DNA of 43,186 nucleotides from Kribbia dieselivorans NBRC 106261 (GCF_001552435.1 NZ_BCRE01000062.1:1-43186); one strand, 5' to 3'. Positions 25,506 through 32,646 are shown, counted from the stretch's first letter. Translations and numbers: made by a program. The notes: generated from the letters alone by a model not told the origin.

Positions 25506-26447
25506 ATGGAGACCGGGACCCTCGGACGCACCACCGCGGCAGCCGTGTTCGGCACCGGCGTCGGGCTGTTGGCCTACGCCTCGCTCTGGGAACGCAACGC
25601 GTTCACGCTGCGCCGATTCGATCTGCCCGTCCTGCCCAAGGGGTCCGCGCCGCTGACGGTGCTGCACCTCAGCGACCTGCACCTGCTGCCCCGCCAGCGG
25701 CGCAAGCGGGCGTGGATCGCCGCCCTGGCCGACCTCGAGCCCGACCTGATCGTCAACACCGGCGACAACATCGCGTCGGCGGCGAGCATCGAGCCCCTGG
25801 CCGAGTCGCTCGGCCCGCTGCTCGACCGACCCGGGGTGTTCGTCATGGGGTCGAACGACTACTACGCTCCGCACCTGCGCAACCCGGCGCTCTACCTGAC
25901 CCGGCATCACCGACGTGGGGTGGGTCGCGGCGATGCGTTGCCGACGGAGGACCTGCGGGGCCTGTTCACCGGTCACGGCTGGCGGGATCTGAACAACCGG
26001 CGGGCACGGATGACCGTGGCCGGGCACGATCTGGAGTTCGTGGGCGTGGACGACCCGCATCTCGACCGGGATGACCTCGCGGCGGTGGCGGGCGCACCGA
26101 CCCCCGGCACGGCGCTGACCATCGGGGTCGCCCACGCGCCCTACCAGCGGGTGCTCGACGGGTTCGTGGCCGATGGGGCCGGTCTGCTGTTGGCCGGGCA
26201 CACCCACGGAGGACAACTGTGCGTCCCACTCTTCGGAGCGCTGGTGACGAACTGCGACCTGGACACGGGGCGGGCGAAGGGTCCGTCGCGGTGGTGGGCG
26301 GGCGCCGGTCACACGCCCTCGTCGAAGGCCCCCACCGGAGCGGCGTGGATGCACGTGTGCGCCGGACTGGGCACCTCCCCCTACGCGCCGGTTCGCTTCG
26401 CCTGCCGGCCCGAGGCCGCGCTGCTGACGTTGATTCCCCGGGACTGA
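25506..26447 (+). CDS. Metallophosphoesterase (calcineurin-like, YkuE/Rv3683 type)
   Basis: A 313-residue phosphoesterase with an N-terminal hydrophobic segment (residues about 8-25, AAAVFGTGVGLLAYASLW) that anchors it in the membrane. Metal-site motifs are in order: LHLSDLHLLP, VNTGDN, GSNDYY in place of the usual GNHD, GVAHAP and AGHTHGGQLCVP. Relatives of this type hydrolyse UDP-diacylglucosamine or undecaprenyl/other phosphoesters; the substrate here is unknown. GGAAGG precedes the ATG at 25506; the frame is open much further upstream but antisense to the YqeY gene. It ends the synteny block. Confidence 0.93.
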   Translation: METGTLGRTTAAAVFGTGVGLLAYASLWERNAFTLRRFDLPVLPKGSAPLTVLHLSDLHLLPRQRRKRAWIAALADLEPDLIVNTGDNIASAASIEPLAESLGPLLDRPGVFVMGSNDYYAPHLRNPALYLTRHHRRGVGRGDALPTEDLRGLFTGHGWRDLNNRRARMTVAGHDLEFVGVDDPHLDRDDLAAVAGAPTPGTALTIGVAHAPYQRVLDGFVADGAGLLLAGHTHGGQLCVPLFGALVTNCDLDTGRAKGPSRWWAGAGHTPSSKAPTGAAWMHVCAGLGTSPYAPVRFACRPEAALLTLIPRD

Positions 26448-26471
26448 CGGGCGCTCGCTCAGGGTTGCTCC

Positions 26472-26488
26472 GTGACCTGACGGTGACC
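26472..26488. promoter_or_regulatory. GTGACC direct repeat upstream of the lytic transglycosylase gene
   Basis: GTGACC occurs at 26472-26477 and again at 26483-26488, an 11-bp period, the spacing expected for OmpR-family dimers. In actinobacteria the OmpR-type regulator MtrA controls cell-wall hydrolases from such repeats. The rest of 26448-26649 is AT-richer with no clear promoter, so this is a candidate only. Confidence 0.3.
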
Positions 26489-26649
26489 ATGGGTAGTGCT
26501 GCCCCAACGGGCAGGACCTGCAGTTTTATCCTGCGCGCCCCCTGCCGTTCGCCTACTGTTAACTTTGGCCTGCAAATCTCCTGCGTGGCCCAATCGTGAC
26601 CTACCGCGTCGATCGGCCGTCCGCCCAGCCACCATTCGGGGAGTCCTTC

Positions 26650-28050
26650 GTGAACAAGCGAGCCGTTGTCGTCGGCGTCTGTGCCGCCCTCTCGTCCGGG
26701 ATGGTCGGGGTGCAGGCCTTGGCGCAGCCCTCGAACCTCACCGCCGATGCCGTGCCCGTGGCCGCGGCCGTCAATACGGAGTCGGAACTGGGTGCCCTTC
26801 AGGTCATCGCCAACGCCGACGACTACATGCTCGTCGGCGACGAGGCGCAGTTCCTACGGGGCGAGCCCGGCCAGGGGTCGCGTGTCGGCTCCTTCGCCCA
26901 CCCGAAGGCCGGGAAGGGCACGAAGCGTGAGATTCCCCAGGCACCCAAGGCCGCGGCCGACCCCCTCGAGGTGCAGGCGCTGGCCAAGCAGGTCGCCGCG
27001 GGCTCGCGTGCCACCGAGCCGGTCCTCATCCGCGCGTACCGCAAGGCTGCCGCCGGCGCCCCGGAGGGCTGCGGCATCTCCCCCGAGCTCCTTGCCGGCG
27101 TGGGCCAGGTCGAGTCGGGCAACGTGGGTGGTCGTCGGATCGATGCCGACAACATGGTGCGCCCCGGCATCTTCGGTCCTCCGCTGACCGGTGGTGCATT
27201 CGCGAACATCCCCGACTCCGACAACGGTCGGCTCGACGGTTCCAAGGCGTACGACCGGGCGGTCGGGCCGATGCAGTTCATCCCCACGTCATGGGCGTTG
27301 TTCGCCGTCGATGGCGACGGTGACGGCACCGCGCACCCGCAGAACATCTTCGACGCGACGGCGACCGCGGCGGCGTATCTGTGCCACGGCGGCCGCGACC
27401 TGACGACCCGCGAGGGTCAGATCCAGGCGGTCTTCAGCTACAACCACTCCAACGAGTACGTCAACAGCGTGCTGAGCTGGAAGAAGTACTTCGACGACAA
27501 CGGCCTGGAGGCCATCGGCCAGACCTCGAACTACGTCCCCAGCGGCACCTTCGTGGCGGTGGAGACGGAGAAGAGCGAGAAGAAGGCCACGAAGTCAAAG
27601 TCGAACAAGAAGTCGTCGGAGAAGGGCTCGAAGAAGACGTCGGAGAAGTCCGCCACGAAGACCTCGGGGACGTCCGGCACAACGTCGTCGTCGACCACCG
27701 CGTCCACGACGAAGACCGCAACCGCGACGTCGAAGCCGAGCGGGACGAGCACGCCCAGCACTGCGCCGAAGCCGTCCACCTCGACTCGCCCGTCGAGCAC
27801 GACCAAGCCCAGTTCGACGGCCAAGCCGACCACACCGAGCTCCACCACGGCCCCGACCACCCCGCCGTCGACGACCTCGCCCACCGAGCCGGGTACGACC
27901 TCGCCGAGCAGCACCTCTCCGGCGTCTCCCGCTGCTCCGGAGGCCCCGGCCGGCTTCGCCAAGCCCTCGACGTCCGAGTCTGCGACGTCCCAGGCCCCGG
28001 CCTCGACCACCGCGCCGGACCCGTCGGCGTCGCTCGCGCCTCAGCCCTGA
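26650..28050 (+). CDS. Secreted lytic transglycosylase (MltB/SLT_2-like) with low-complexity tail
   Basis: A 466-residue exported protein. GTG 26650 has GGGGAG 6 nt upstream and opens a signal peptide (NKRAVVVGVCAALSSGMVGV, cleavage near ALAQP). Residues about 130-290 form the transglycosylase domain: GCGISPELLAGVGQVESGN with catalytic Glu155, AVGPMQFIPTSWALF, an EF-hand-like DGDGDGTAHPQNIFDA calcium loop, and AVFSYNHSNEYVNSVLSWKK. It cleaves glycan strands to anhydromuropeptides. Then come a Lys/Ser-rich stretch (about 312-338) and about 125 residues rich in Ser, Thr and Pro, probably a flexible wall-spanning or glycosylated tail. It lies between the phosphoesterase gene and a tRNA gene, alone on its strand segment. 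Confidence 0.92.
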   Translation: MNKRAVVVGVCAALSSGMVGVQALAQPSNLTADAVPVAAAVNTESELGALQVIANADDYMLVGDEAQFLRGEPGQGSRVGSFAHPKAGKGTKREIPQAPKAAADPLEVQALAKQVAAGSRATEPVLIRAYRKAAAGAPEGCGISPELLAGVGQVESGNVGGRRIDADNMVRPGIFGPPLTGGAFANIPDSDNGRLDGSKAYDRAVGPMQFIPTSWALFAVDGDGDGTAHPQNIFDATATAAAYLCHGGRDLTTREGQIQAVFSYNHSNEYVNSVLSWKKYFDDNGLEAIGQTSNYVPSGTFVAVETEKSEKKATKSKSNKKSSEKGSKKTSEKSATKTSGTSGTTSSSTTASTTKTATATSKPSGTSTPSTAPKPSTSTRPSSTTKPSSTAKPTTPSSTTAPTTPPSTTSPTEPGTTSPSSTSPASPAAPEAPAGFAKPSTSESATSQAPASTTAPDPSASLAPQP

Positions 28051-28144
28051 GCCGCTGTCTCACCCGGCGGCGGCCCCGATTTCGGGAAGTCGCCCCGGGT
28101 GGGTTATTCTTCCTTGTCGTTGTCCCCCACAGGGATGACTGCCA

Positions 28145-28218
28145 CGGGGTGTGGCGCAGCTTGGTAGCGCGCGTCGTTCGGGACGACGAGGCCGCAGGTT
28201 CAAATCCTGTCACCCCGA
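28145..28218 (+). tRNA. tRNA-Pro (anticodon CGG)
   Basis: A 74-nt cloverleaf. Acceptor arms CGGGGTG (28145-28151) and CACCCCG (28211-28217) pair fully, with discriminator A at 28218. The D arm has GCGC-AGCTTGGTA-GCGC, the anticodon stem CGTCG/CGACG encloses loop TTCGGGA with anticodon CGG, and the T arm is CAGG-TTCAAAT-CCTG. The 3' CCA is not encoded. A TATTCT hexamer at 28105-28110 is a possible -10. Confidence 0.97.
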
Positions 28219-28227
28219 CCCGCCGAT

Positions 28228-28270
28228 AACCGGCCCTGACCAGCGGAAACGCGAGTCAGGGCCGGTTTTT
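28228..28270 (+). terminator. Rho-independent terminator of tRNA-Pro
   Basis: AACCGGCCCTGAC (28228-28240) pairs with GTCAGGGCCGGTT (28255-28267) around a 14-nt loop and runs directly into a T tract ending at 28270. It begins 9 nt after the tRNA and is the clearest intrinsic terminator in the window. Confidence 0.92.
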
Positions 28271-28351
28271 GTCTGCCCTTCGGGACATGTGTCAGCGATG
28301 CCACACCTTCGCAACCGAAGACTTTCCCTTGTGGAAAGAGAAAATCTCTCG

Positions 28352-28364
28352 TAGGGTTTCCGTC
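28352..28364 (+). promoter_or_regulatory. -10 element for a leaderless transcript of the membrane protein gene
   Basis: TAGGGT (28352-28357) is followed by 7 nt and the ATG at 28365, with no Shine-Dalgarno. A short inverted repeat (GAGA-AAA-TCTC, just upstream) lies where the -35 or a regulator site would be, possibly the target of the coupled winged-helix regulator. Confidence 0.5.
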
Positions 28365-28868
28365 ATGGAAACGAACTCGTCGTACTCGGCCGAGAAGGCA
28401 CTCGCAGACGTCCTCGACACACGGGCCCGGACCACCGAGGCCACCAACGTCCCCGTCCGAGCCTGGTGGTACCTGCCGCTGGCGGCGGTGTTCCCGCTGA
28501 GCGGTCTGGGCTTTGTCCTGGACAGCCCGTGGAGCTACCTGGTGATGGGCTTGGCCATCCTCATCGCAGCAGCCGTCTGCATCTGCCTCGCCGTCCTCAT
28601 GCAGCGTGCGGGTGTGCAGACCAAGTTGCGCGTGGAGCCGCGACGGTACCCCGTGACCTACGCCGTCACCCTGGCGGCGACGGTGGCTTTCGGGGCGACT
28701 CTCCCGCTGACCGACATCTTCGGCTGGAACCCGTGGGTGGTTCCGGCCGCCGGACTGGCCTGCGGCCTGGTGTGGGCGGTCGCGCTCGCTCGCCTCGGCC
28801 GCATCACGCCGGCAGGGTCGCCTGAACGCACTGCCACCCGGGCATCCCGCGCGGACGGCTCCCGATGA
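28365..28868 (+). CDS. Four-helix membrane protein, regulator-linked
   Basis: A 167-residue protein with a polar N-terminus and about four hydrophobic helices (near WYLPLAAVFPLSGLGFV, YLVMGLAILIAAAVCICLAV, VTYAVTLAATVAFGATL and WVVPAAGLACGLVWAVALA), ending in a basic tail. I do not recognise a specific family; it resembles small actinobacterial membrane proteins encoded with winged-helix regulators. Its last codon overlaps the next gene's ATG (ATGA), so the pair is translationally coupled, and the regulator probably controls this gene. The start is chosen from the -10 hexamer 7 nt upstream; the frame is open back to 28269. Confidence 0.8.
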   Translation: METNSSYSAEKALADVLDTRARTTEATNVPVRAWWYLPLAAVFPLSGLGFVLDSPWSYLVMGLAILIAAAVCICLAVLMQRAGVQTKLRVEPRRYPVTYAVTLAATVAFGATLPLTDIFGWNPWVVPAAGLACGLVWAVALARLGRITPAGSPERTATRASRADGSR

Positions 28869-29209
28869 ACCTCGATGGCTTCGACGAGACCCTGCACACC
28901 CCCCACCGGTTGCGCATCTGCGTCCTGCTCAGCGAAGTCGACCAAGCCGAGTTCGGGCTGATCAGGGACACCCTGGAGGTGGCCGACTCCGTCCTGTCCA
29001 AGCAGCTCAAGGTGCTGGTCGACGCGGGCTACGTGGCCCTGGACAAGCCAACCGGACAGGGTGGCCGACCCCGGACGTGGGCACGGCTGACCCGCACCGG
29101 CCGCACTGCCCTGCGCCGCCACCTGCGGGCTCTGCAGCAGATGGTCGAGATCTCCCAACAGACCTCGGAGGCATGGGCCACGAGCGAGCAGGCCACACGG
29201 CCTGCGTGA
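28865..29209 (+). CDS. Winged-helix transcriptional regulator (MarR/ArsR-like, wHTH_27)
   Basis: A 114-residue DNA-binding protein: LDGFDETLHTPHRLRICVLL at the start, then AEFGLIRDTLEVADSVLSKQ as the helix-turn-helix, LKVLVDAGYVALDKPTGQGG leading into the wing, and TWARLTRTGRTALRRHLRAL as the last helix. This matches the short winged-helix family found beside membrane proteins in actinobacteria. There is no metal-binding Cys pair, so it is unlikely to be a metal sensor. Coupled to the membrane protein by an ATGA overlap; the likely target is their own promoter. Confidence 0.88.
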   Translation: MNLDGFDETLHTPHRLRICVLLSEVDQAEFGLIRDTLEVADSVLSKQLKVLVDAGYVALDKPTGQGGRPRTWARLTRTGRTALRRHLRALQQMVEISQQTSEAWATSEQATRPA

Positions 29210-29298
29210 GCCGGGGCACCTGAGGGCGGTCCGGCGCGCGTGCGGGAACTACGCTGTCGCTGCTGCTGATCACCCTACTGCCGAGTAATGGAGCCACC

Positions 29299-29583
29299 GT
29301 GACCTCCTCGCCCCGCCGCCTCACGTCGCCCCGCCGGTGGACTCCTCCGCCGGCGCCCGCACGGTCGTGGGTAACACCGGAGGCCGCCCGCTGGGCTTGG
29401 AACCCTCGACCGACGGCAGCATCCTGATCTGCGAGCATCACCCGCGGACTGCTCCCGATGTCCGCCGACGGCTCGGTGGAGGTCCTCGTCGACACCATCG
29501 CGGGCACGCCGCTCACCTTCGCCAGCAACGTGGTGGAGGGGCCGGACGGAACCATCTGGTTCACCGCGTCGACCCGCCTCTAA
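29299..29583 (+). pseudogene. Decayed SMP-30/strictosidine-synthase-like gene
   Basis: A GTG at 29299 begins VTSSPRRLTSPRRWTPPPAP, a start like that of actinobacterial SMP-30/gluconolactonase-like proteins, but the frame soon fails and most of the N-terminal part is missing. In another frame GNTGGRPLGLEPSTDGSILI leads to CEHH; a one-base shift in the CCC run at 29441-29443 then gives RGLLPMSADGSVEVLVDTIA and GTPLTFASNVVEGPDGTIWF, ending at TAA 29581-29583. The pieces together read as the first quarter to third of the enzyme with an internal deletion, a frameshift and loss of the rest. It cannot make the original protein. Confidence 0.8.
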
Positions 29584-29811
29584 GCGGTCCTGCTGTACGG
29601 CTGGTGGGCGGCCCGCTGGCATGGAGACCCGGGCAAGGAGCCCGGTGACGTCGATGTCCTCGTCCTCGGCGACGTCGATCGCGCAGCGGTGTATGACGCC
29701 GCAGGTCGCGTCGAAGAGCCAGTCGGGTTCGAGGTCAACCCCGTGATTCGACCGGCTTCCAGCTGGGGACGAGCGGACGAGGACCCACTCGTTGACGAGA
29801 TCCGCCACAAA
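29584..29811 (+). pseudogene. Nucleotidyltransferase-domain gene remnant
   Basis: Immediately after the previous stop, the plus strand reads AVLLYGWWAARWHGDPGKEP then GDVDVLVLGDVDRAAVYDAA and VEEPVGFEVNPVIRPASSWG, ending DEDPLVDEIR. This is the core of an MNT-type nucleotidyltransferase as found in ArsR-nucleotidyltransferase regulators: the DVDVLV acidic pair is kept, but the GS of YGSWA is GW. The N-terminal helix-turn-helix is gone, there is no start codon, and similarity ends near 29811, after which the sequence is unrelated and runs into the 3' end of the restriction gene. Confidence 0.75.
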
Positions 29812-29841
29812 ACGGCATTCGATGTTGCACACACACAACGC

Positions 29842-30705
29842 TCACGGGAGGCGAATGACGCCTCGCAGAGTTGCGAAGTGGTCCAAGTCATCCTTGAACT
29901 GGTCCAGCGTGGCGAGTGTGTACAGGCCGTCAATCTCGCCGGTGTCCCACAGTGTCCAGATGCGCCTGAGATCAGATATGCGCCCCTTCCACCCGATGCC
30001 GTCGACCACGGCCATCGTGACCTGACCGCCAGTTCTTGCGTCCGCCATCTCCTCGATTTCTCGCACGGCATCCGACAACTTCGAACCCGTCGAGTCAAAG
30101 CCCTTCGCTGCAACGGCGATGACGCAGTCCCGCCCTGTAGAAGGGACGGCGAGGTCGGCGGGCGCAGTACGTCCATTGCGCCCTTCGAAGCGTCCGCGCG
30201 GCACATAGGGCAGCCTCAATGACTGAGCGATCGCCTCCAACTCGTCCTCAATCTTGCGTCCCGACTGCCCCGCAGTCGTCGCAATGGCTCGGGTACCCGC
30301 TCTTGCCACCAACACGTCACCAAAGGTGTAAGCCTCATTCCGCTGAGTGTTAAGGAGCCGCACGAGGTCGAACTCCACGTCTAGCCTCTCCATGAAGTCC
30401 GCGCTCTGCTCGAGTGCAGCCTTGCGCCAACTCCCAGTGTTGAACCAGTGCCGCAAGTGATTCGTCAGTTTCTCGCGACTGAGACCAACCACAAGCGCGA
30501 GCACATAGGTCTGATCGGGGTGAGCCAGTGACCAAGCCGTCAGCGAGTCCAGATTCACCGCAGGCAACGCCTCCAGGGTGGCCACTGCATCCTTGATGTC
30601 CTCGGCCGCAGGAGTGGAGGCGGTGGGGTCGATGCGAGCGGTCAAGTGACCGAGCGAGGCCACGTAGTCGTCGAACGGCACAGAAGGCATGCCGCAGTCT
30701 CCCAT
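29842..30705 (-). CDS. DpnII-like Type II restriction endonuclease
   Basis: A 287-residue protein, the same size as DpnII (288). Its C-terminal half aligns by eye with DpnII: GQSGRKIEDELEAIAQSL against GRKNRTGDAMENIVQSYL, FDSTGSKLSDAVREI against YSGSGSKLNETAR, and VVDGIGWKGRISDLRR against ITDGQGWYKAKNNLRE. In PD-(D/E)XK terms Asp184 (ADLAVP) and Lys201 (AAKG) are in place, but the acidic residue before xK is Ala199. The gene follows the methyltransferase by 12 bp on the same strand. ATG 30705 has GAGGG upstream; ATG 30690 is an alternative. Base and codon use are less GC-rich than in neighbouring genes, suggesting transfer. Whether it still cuts DNA is unknown. Confidence 0.8.
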   Translation of the reverse strand: MGDCGMPSVPFDDYVASLGHLTARIDPTASTPAAEDIKDAVATLEALPAVNLDSLTAWSLAHPDQTYVLALVVGLSREKLTNHLRHWFNTGSWRKAALEQSADFMERLDVEFDLVRLLNTQRNEAYTFGDVLVARAGTRAIATTAGQSGRKIEDELEAIAQSLRLPYVPRGRFEGRNGRTAPADLAVPSTGRDCVIAVAAKGFDSTGSKLSDAVREIEEMADARTGGQVTMAVVDGIGWKGRISDLRRIWTLWDTGEIDGLYTLATLDQFKDDLDHFATLRGVIRLP

Positions 30706-30717
30706 GCTGCCCTCAGG

Positions 30718-31782
30718 TCACGGTGCGACCACCACATACTCCACTGCCTCTCGCCGAGCAGCTGTGGCATGTGTGCCAAAGTGGTACCGATGCTGTAGTT
30801 CGATTACCTCGGGCGTCGAGCCCTTGACATCCCGCAACATCCCCGTCAGCCTGTCCAAACTCGGCACCGCGTTACTCCCGTAGGACAGGACAATCGTCGA
30901 TGACCTGAACTTCTCAAAGGTGTCAGTCAGTGCCGCTGCAATCGTCGTCTTGGAGCCGAACGCGGTCGGGCGCTTCGGCAACTTGCGCGTCTTCGTGTCT
31001 GTCATGACCGCCGCTGTTCCATTGTCCCAGTAGTTGGCCAAGCCCTCGAGGAACCAGTAACGCTTCACATAGTCGTTGTCATCCCGTGGAGGTGCGTAGG
31101 GCGGGTCGAGGTAGACCAGGTCCGCGCCAGACTCCGCGCTACTGACATCTCCTTGAACCGCACGGCATCGCTCACCTTCGAACACAGCCACATTCCACGC
31201 GTCAACGCAGTTGACGAACTGCTGAGCAAGAGGCATGTGGAGCGAGGCACGCCCGTCGTCGTACCTTAGGCCCGTCACCGTGAAAACTCCCCGGGGTTGC
31301 TTGCGAGCGGCCGCGAGCACAAGGGAAGCAAGCGCCAATTGGCGTTTTGAGCCCGTAAGCGTGTCGATCTGCGACCAGGCAGCGTCCAGAAAGCGGAGGT
31401 CAGCCGCCGTGAAGAACAATTGTTCATATGTCTTTTGGATGAAGTCTCGACCGTCCCGGTTGCCACCTTTCACGATGCCCTCTACGTCCTCATCGCTGAG
31501 CCGCAGATCCTGATTGACACAAGCCGCCTTCGTCAGCGTCACCGGGAAGTTCAAGTAGTCGCCAGAAGTTACGGCGTACCCCTGGGCCTTGAGAAGGTAC
31601 GAGACGACTCCCGAACCTGAGAATGGGTCAAGCGCCGTGCGACCCCCCACCTGCTGGAAGACATCCGCAAGCGTCGGAAGAAGCCGGTACTTGGAGCCCA
31701 TATACCGCATCCGCGGGTAGCGCTCGACCTGAGCCAACGCGGGCAGCGGTACATCGATCAATGGCATCTGGGCTGACGACAT
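30718..31782 (-). CDS. Adenine-specific DNA methyltransferase (D12/Dam class)
   Basis: A 354-residue alpha-class N6-adenine methyltransferase. Motif X is RYMGSKYRLLPTL (residues about 25-37), motif I is DPFSGSG from Asp52, which binds S-adenosylmethionine, and catalytic motif IV is DPPY at Asp226-Tyr229; the target-recognition region lies between. The ATG at 31782 has AAGGAG 7 nt upstream; the frame to 32130 is antisense to the DUF2255 gene. Together with the endonuclease it forms a Type II system; the modification gene is first, so host DNA is protected before the nuclease is made. Related pairs recognise GATC, but the specificity here cannot be read from sequence. Confidence 0.93.
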   Translation of the reverse strand: MSSAQMPLIDVPLPALAQVERYPRMRYMGSKYRLLPTLADVFQQVGGRTALDPFSGSGVVSYLLKAQGYAVTSGDYLNFPVTLTKAACVNQDLRLSDEDVEGIVKGGNRDGRDFIQKTYEQLFFTAADLRFLDAAWSQIDTLTGSKRQLALASLVLAAARKQPRGVFTVTGLRYDDGRASLHMPLAQQFVNCVDAWNVAVFEGERCRAVQGDVSSAESGADLVYLDPPYAPPRDDNDYVKRYWFLEGLANYWDNGTAAVMTDTKTRKLPKRPTAFGSKTTIAAALTDTFEKFRSSTIVLSYGSNAVPSLDRLTGMLRDVKGSTPEVIELQHRYHFGTHATAARREAVEYVVVAP

Positions 31783-31928
31783 GACATCTCCTTCGTGCGT
31801 CGTCGCAACCTTACGGCCACCCACCGACACAGCCACACGAGACACCGCCACCAGTGGATAACCGCGCCGAGATGGTGCGCCCGGCTGCACAGCAGCGCGC
31901 CCTTTGCCGGTGGAGAGTCGCTTGCCAC

Positions 31929-32294
31929 TCAGCGGGGCTCGATGCGCAGCGTCGCCTGCTTGGACACCTCGTTGGTGACACCGTCCGTGTACCGGGTGCG
32001 CCCGTACTTGGCATACAGCGCGTCGTCGATGGCCTCGTCGTGCGACGAGTCCCGAACGAAGCTCACCTCGCGGGCGGGCCCGCCGTACTCGATGGCACCC
32101 TCGAAGTGGTGCGCGACACCCTTGTACCACTGCCCCTGGGTGCCATACATCGACCGGACGTACGGCGCTCCGTCAACGACCACGTGCCACACCGGCGTGA
32201 AGGAGCGCAGCGAACCGTCCTTGCGCCGACCCGCCACCCGGATCTCGTAGGCCCCTTCGATCGCGGCGAGTTCCTGCTCGGACCATGCGCTCAT
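31929..32294 (-). CDS. DUF2255 family protein
   Basis: A 121-residue protein: SAWSEQELAAIEGAYEIRVA, a basic GRRKDGSLRSFTPVWHVVVD, then YVRSMYGTQGQWYKGVAHHF and EVSFVRDSSHDEAIDDALYA. The order WxV..G..YVRS..G..GxWY resembles the split-barrel flavin or F420-dependent reductase fold, with which DUF2255 proteins are associated. GGGAGG precedes the ATG. It is last in a three-gene unit with a CMD-family protein (17 bp upstream) and a DHFR-like reductase, suggesting oxidoreduction of a small molecule. Its stop lies next to the restriction-modification segment, 146 bp from the methyltransferase start. Confidence 0.85.
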   Translation of the reverse strand: MSAWSEQELAAIEGAYEIRVAGRRKDGSLRSFTPVWHVVVDGAPYVRSMYGTQGQWYKGVAHHFEGAIEYGGPAREVSFVRDSSHDEAIDDALYAKYGRTRYTDGVTNEVSKQATLRIEPR

Positions 32295-32311
32295 GTCGAG
32301 TCCTCCCGAAG

Positions 32312-32635
32312 TCAGTCGGCGTAGATGTCCTGGGCGAACCGGAACGCCGCCCAAGCCTTGGGCCAGCCGGCGTAGAAGGCAGCGTGCGTGAGCACCTCGG
32401 CCATCTCCTCGGCGGTGACCCCGTTGTCCTTGGCCCGCTGGATGTGACCCTGCAGCGAACTGTCGAGCACGCCACCGGCCATGAGCGCGGTGACGGTCAC
32501 GATGCTCCGTTCGCGAGCCGAGAGTTGCTCCTCCCGACTCCAGACCTGCCCGAAGAGCACGTCGTCGTTGAGCTCGGCGAACTTCGGCGCAAAGTCGCCC
32601 AGGATGTCCCGCCCTGCCGTCACCTTGTCTGCCAT
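32312..32635 (-). CDS. Carboxymuconolactone decarboxylase (CMD) family protein
   Basis: A 107-residue single CMD domain: FAPKFAELNDDVLFGQVWSR, LSARERSIVTVTALMAGGVL, LQGHIQRAKDNGVTAEEMAE and VLTHAAFYAGWPKAWAAFRF. The HAAFYAGWP block is the family signature. There is no Cys at all, so it is of the gamma-CMD type rather than the AhpD peroxidase type with CxxC. A lactone decarboxylase activity or an associated function is possible; the substrate is unknown. It lies 11 bp after the DHFR-like gene stop and 17 bp before the DUF2255 gene on the same strand. The ATG at 32635 is preceded by a GAAAGG. Confidence 0.92.
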   Translation of the reverse strand: MADKVTAGRDILGDFAPKFAELNDDVLFGQVWSREEQLSARERSIVTVTALMAGGVLDSSLQGHIQRAKDNGVTAEEMAEVLTHAAFYAGWPKAWAAFRFAQDIYAD

Positions 32636-32646
32636 GATCCAACCTT

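Noticed and set aside
26448-26649. Possible c-di-AMP (ydaO) riboswitch before the transglycosylase gene
   Set aside because: Such riboswitches precede wall hydrolases in actinobacteria, but I could not find the conserved core or a matching pair of stems.
27531-28010. 159-codon acidic, Val-rich antisense frame
   Set aside because: It is the reverse complement of the Ser/Thr/Pro-rich tail, which produces regular Val/Gly/Asp patterns.
28195-28222. tRNA-Pro 3' end as an integration site with a direct repeat
   Set aside because: No second copy of the T-arm/acceptor sequence was seen in the window and no integrase is present.
30718-32130. Methyltransferase starting upstream at 32130
   Set aside because: The extra 116 codons are antisense to the DUF2255 gene and unlike any methyltransferase; the ATG at 31782 has a good Shine-Dalgarno.
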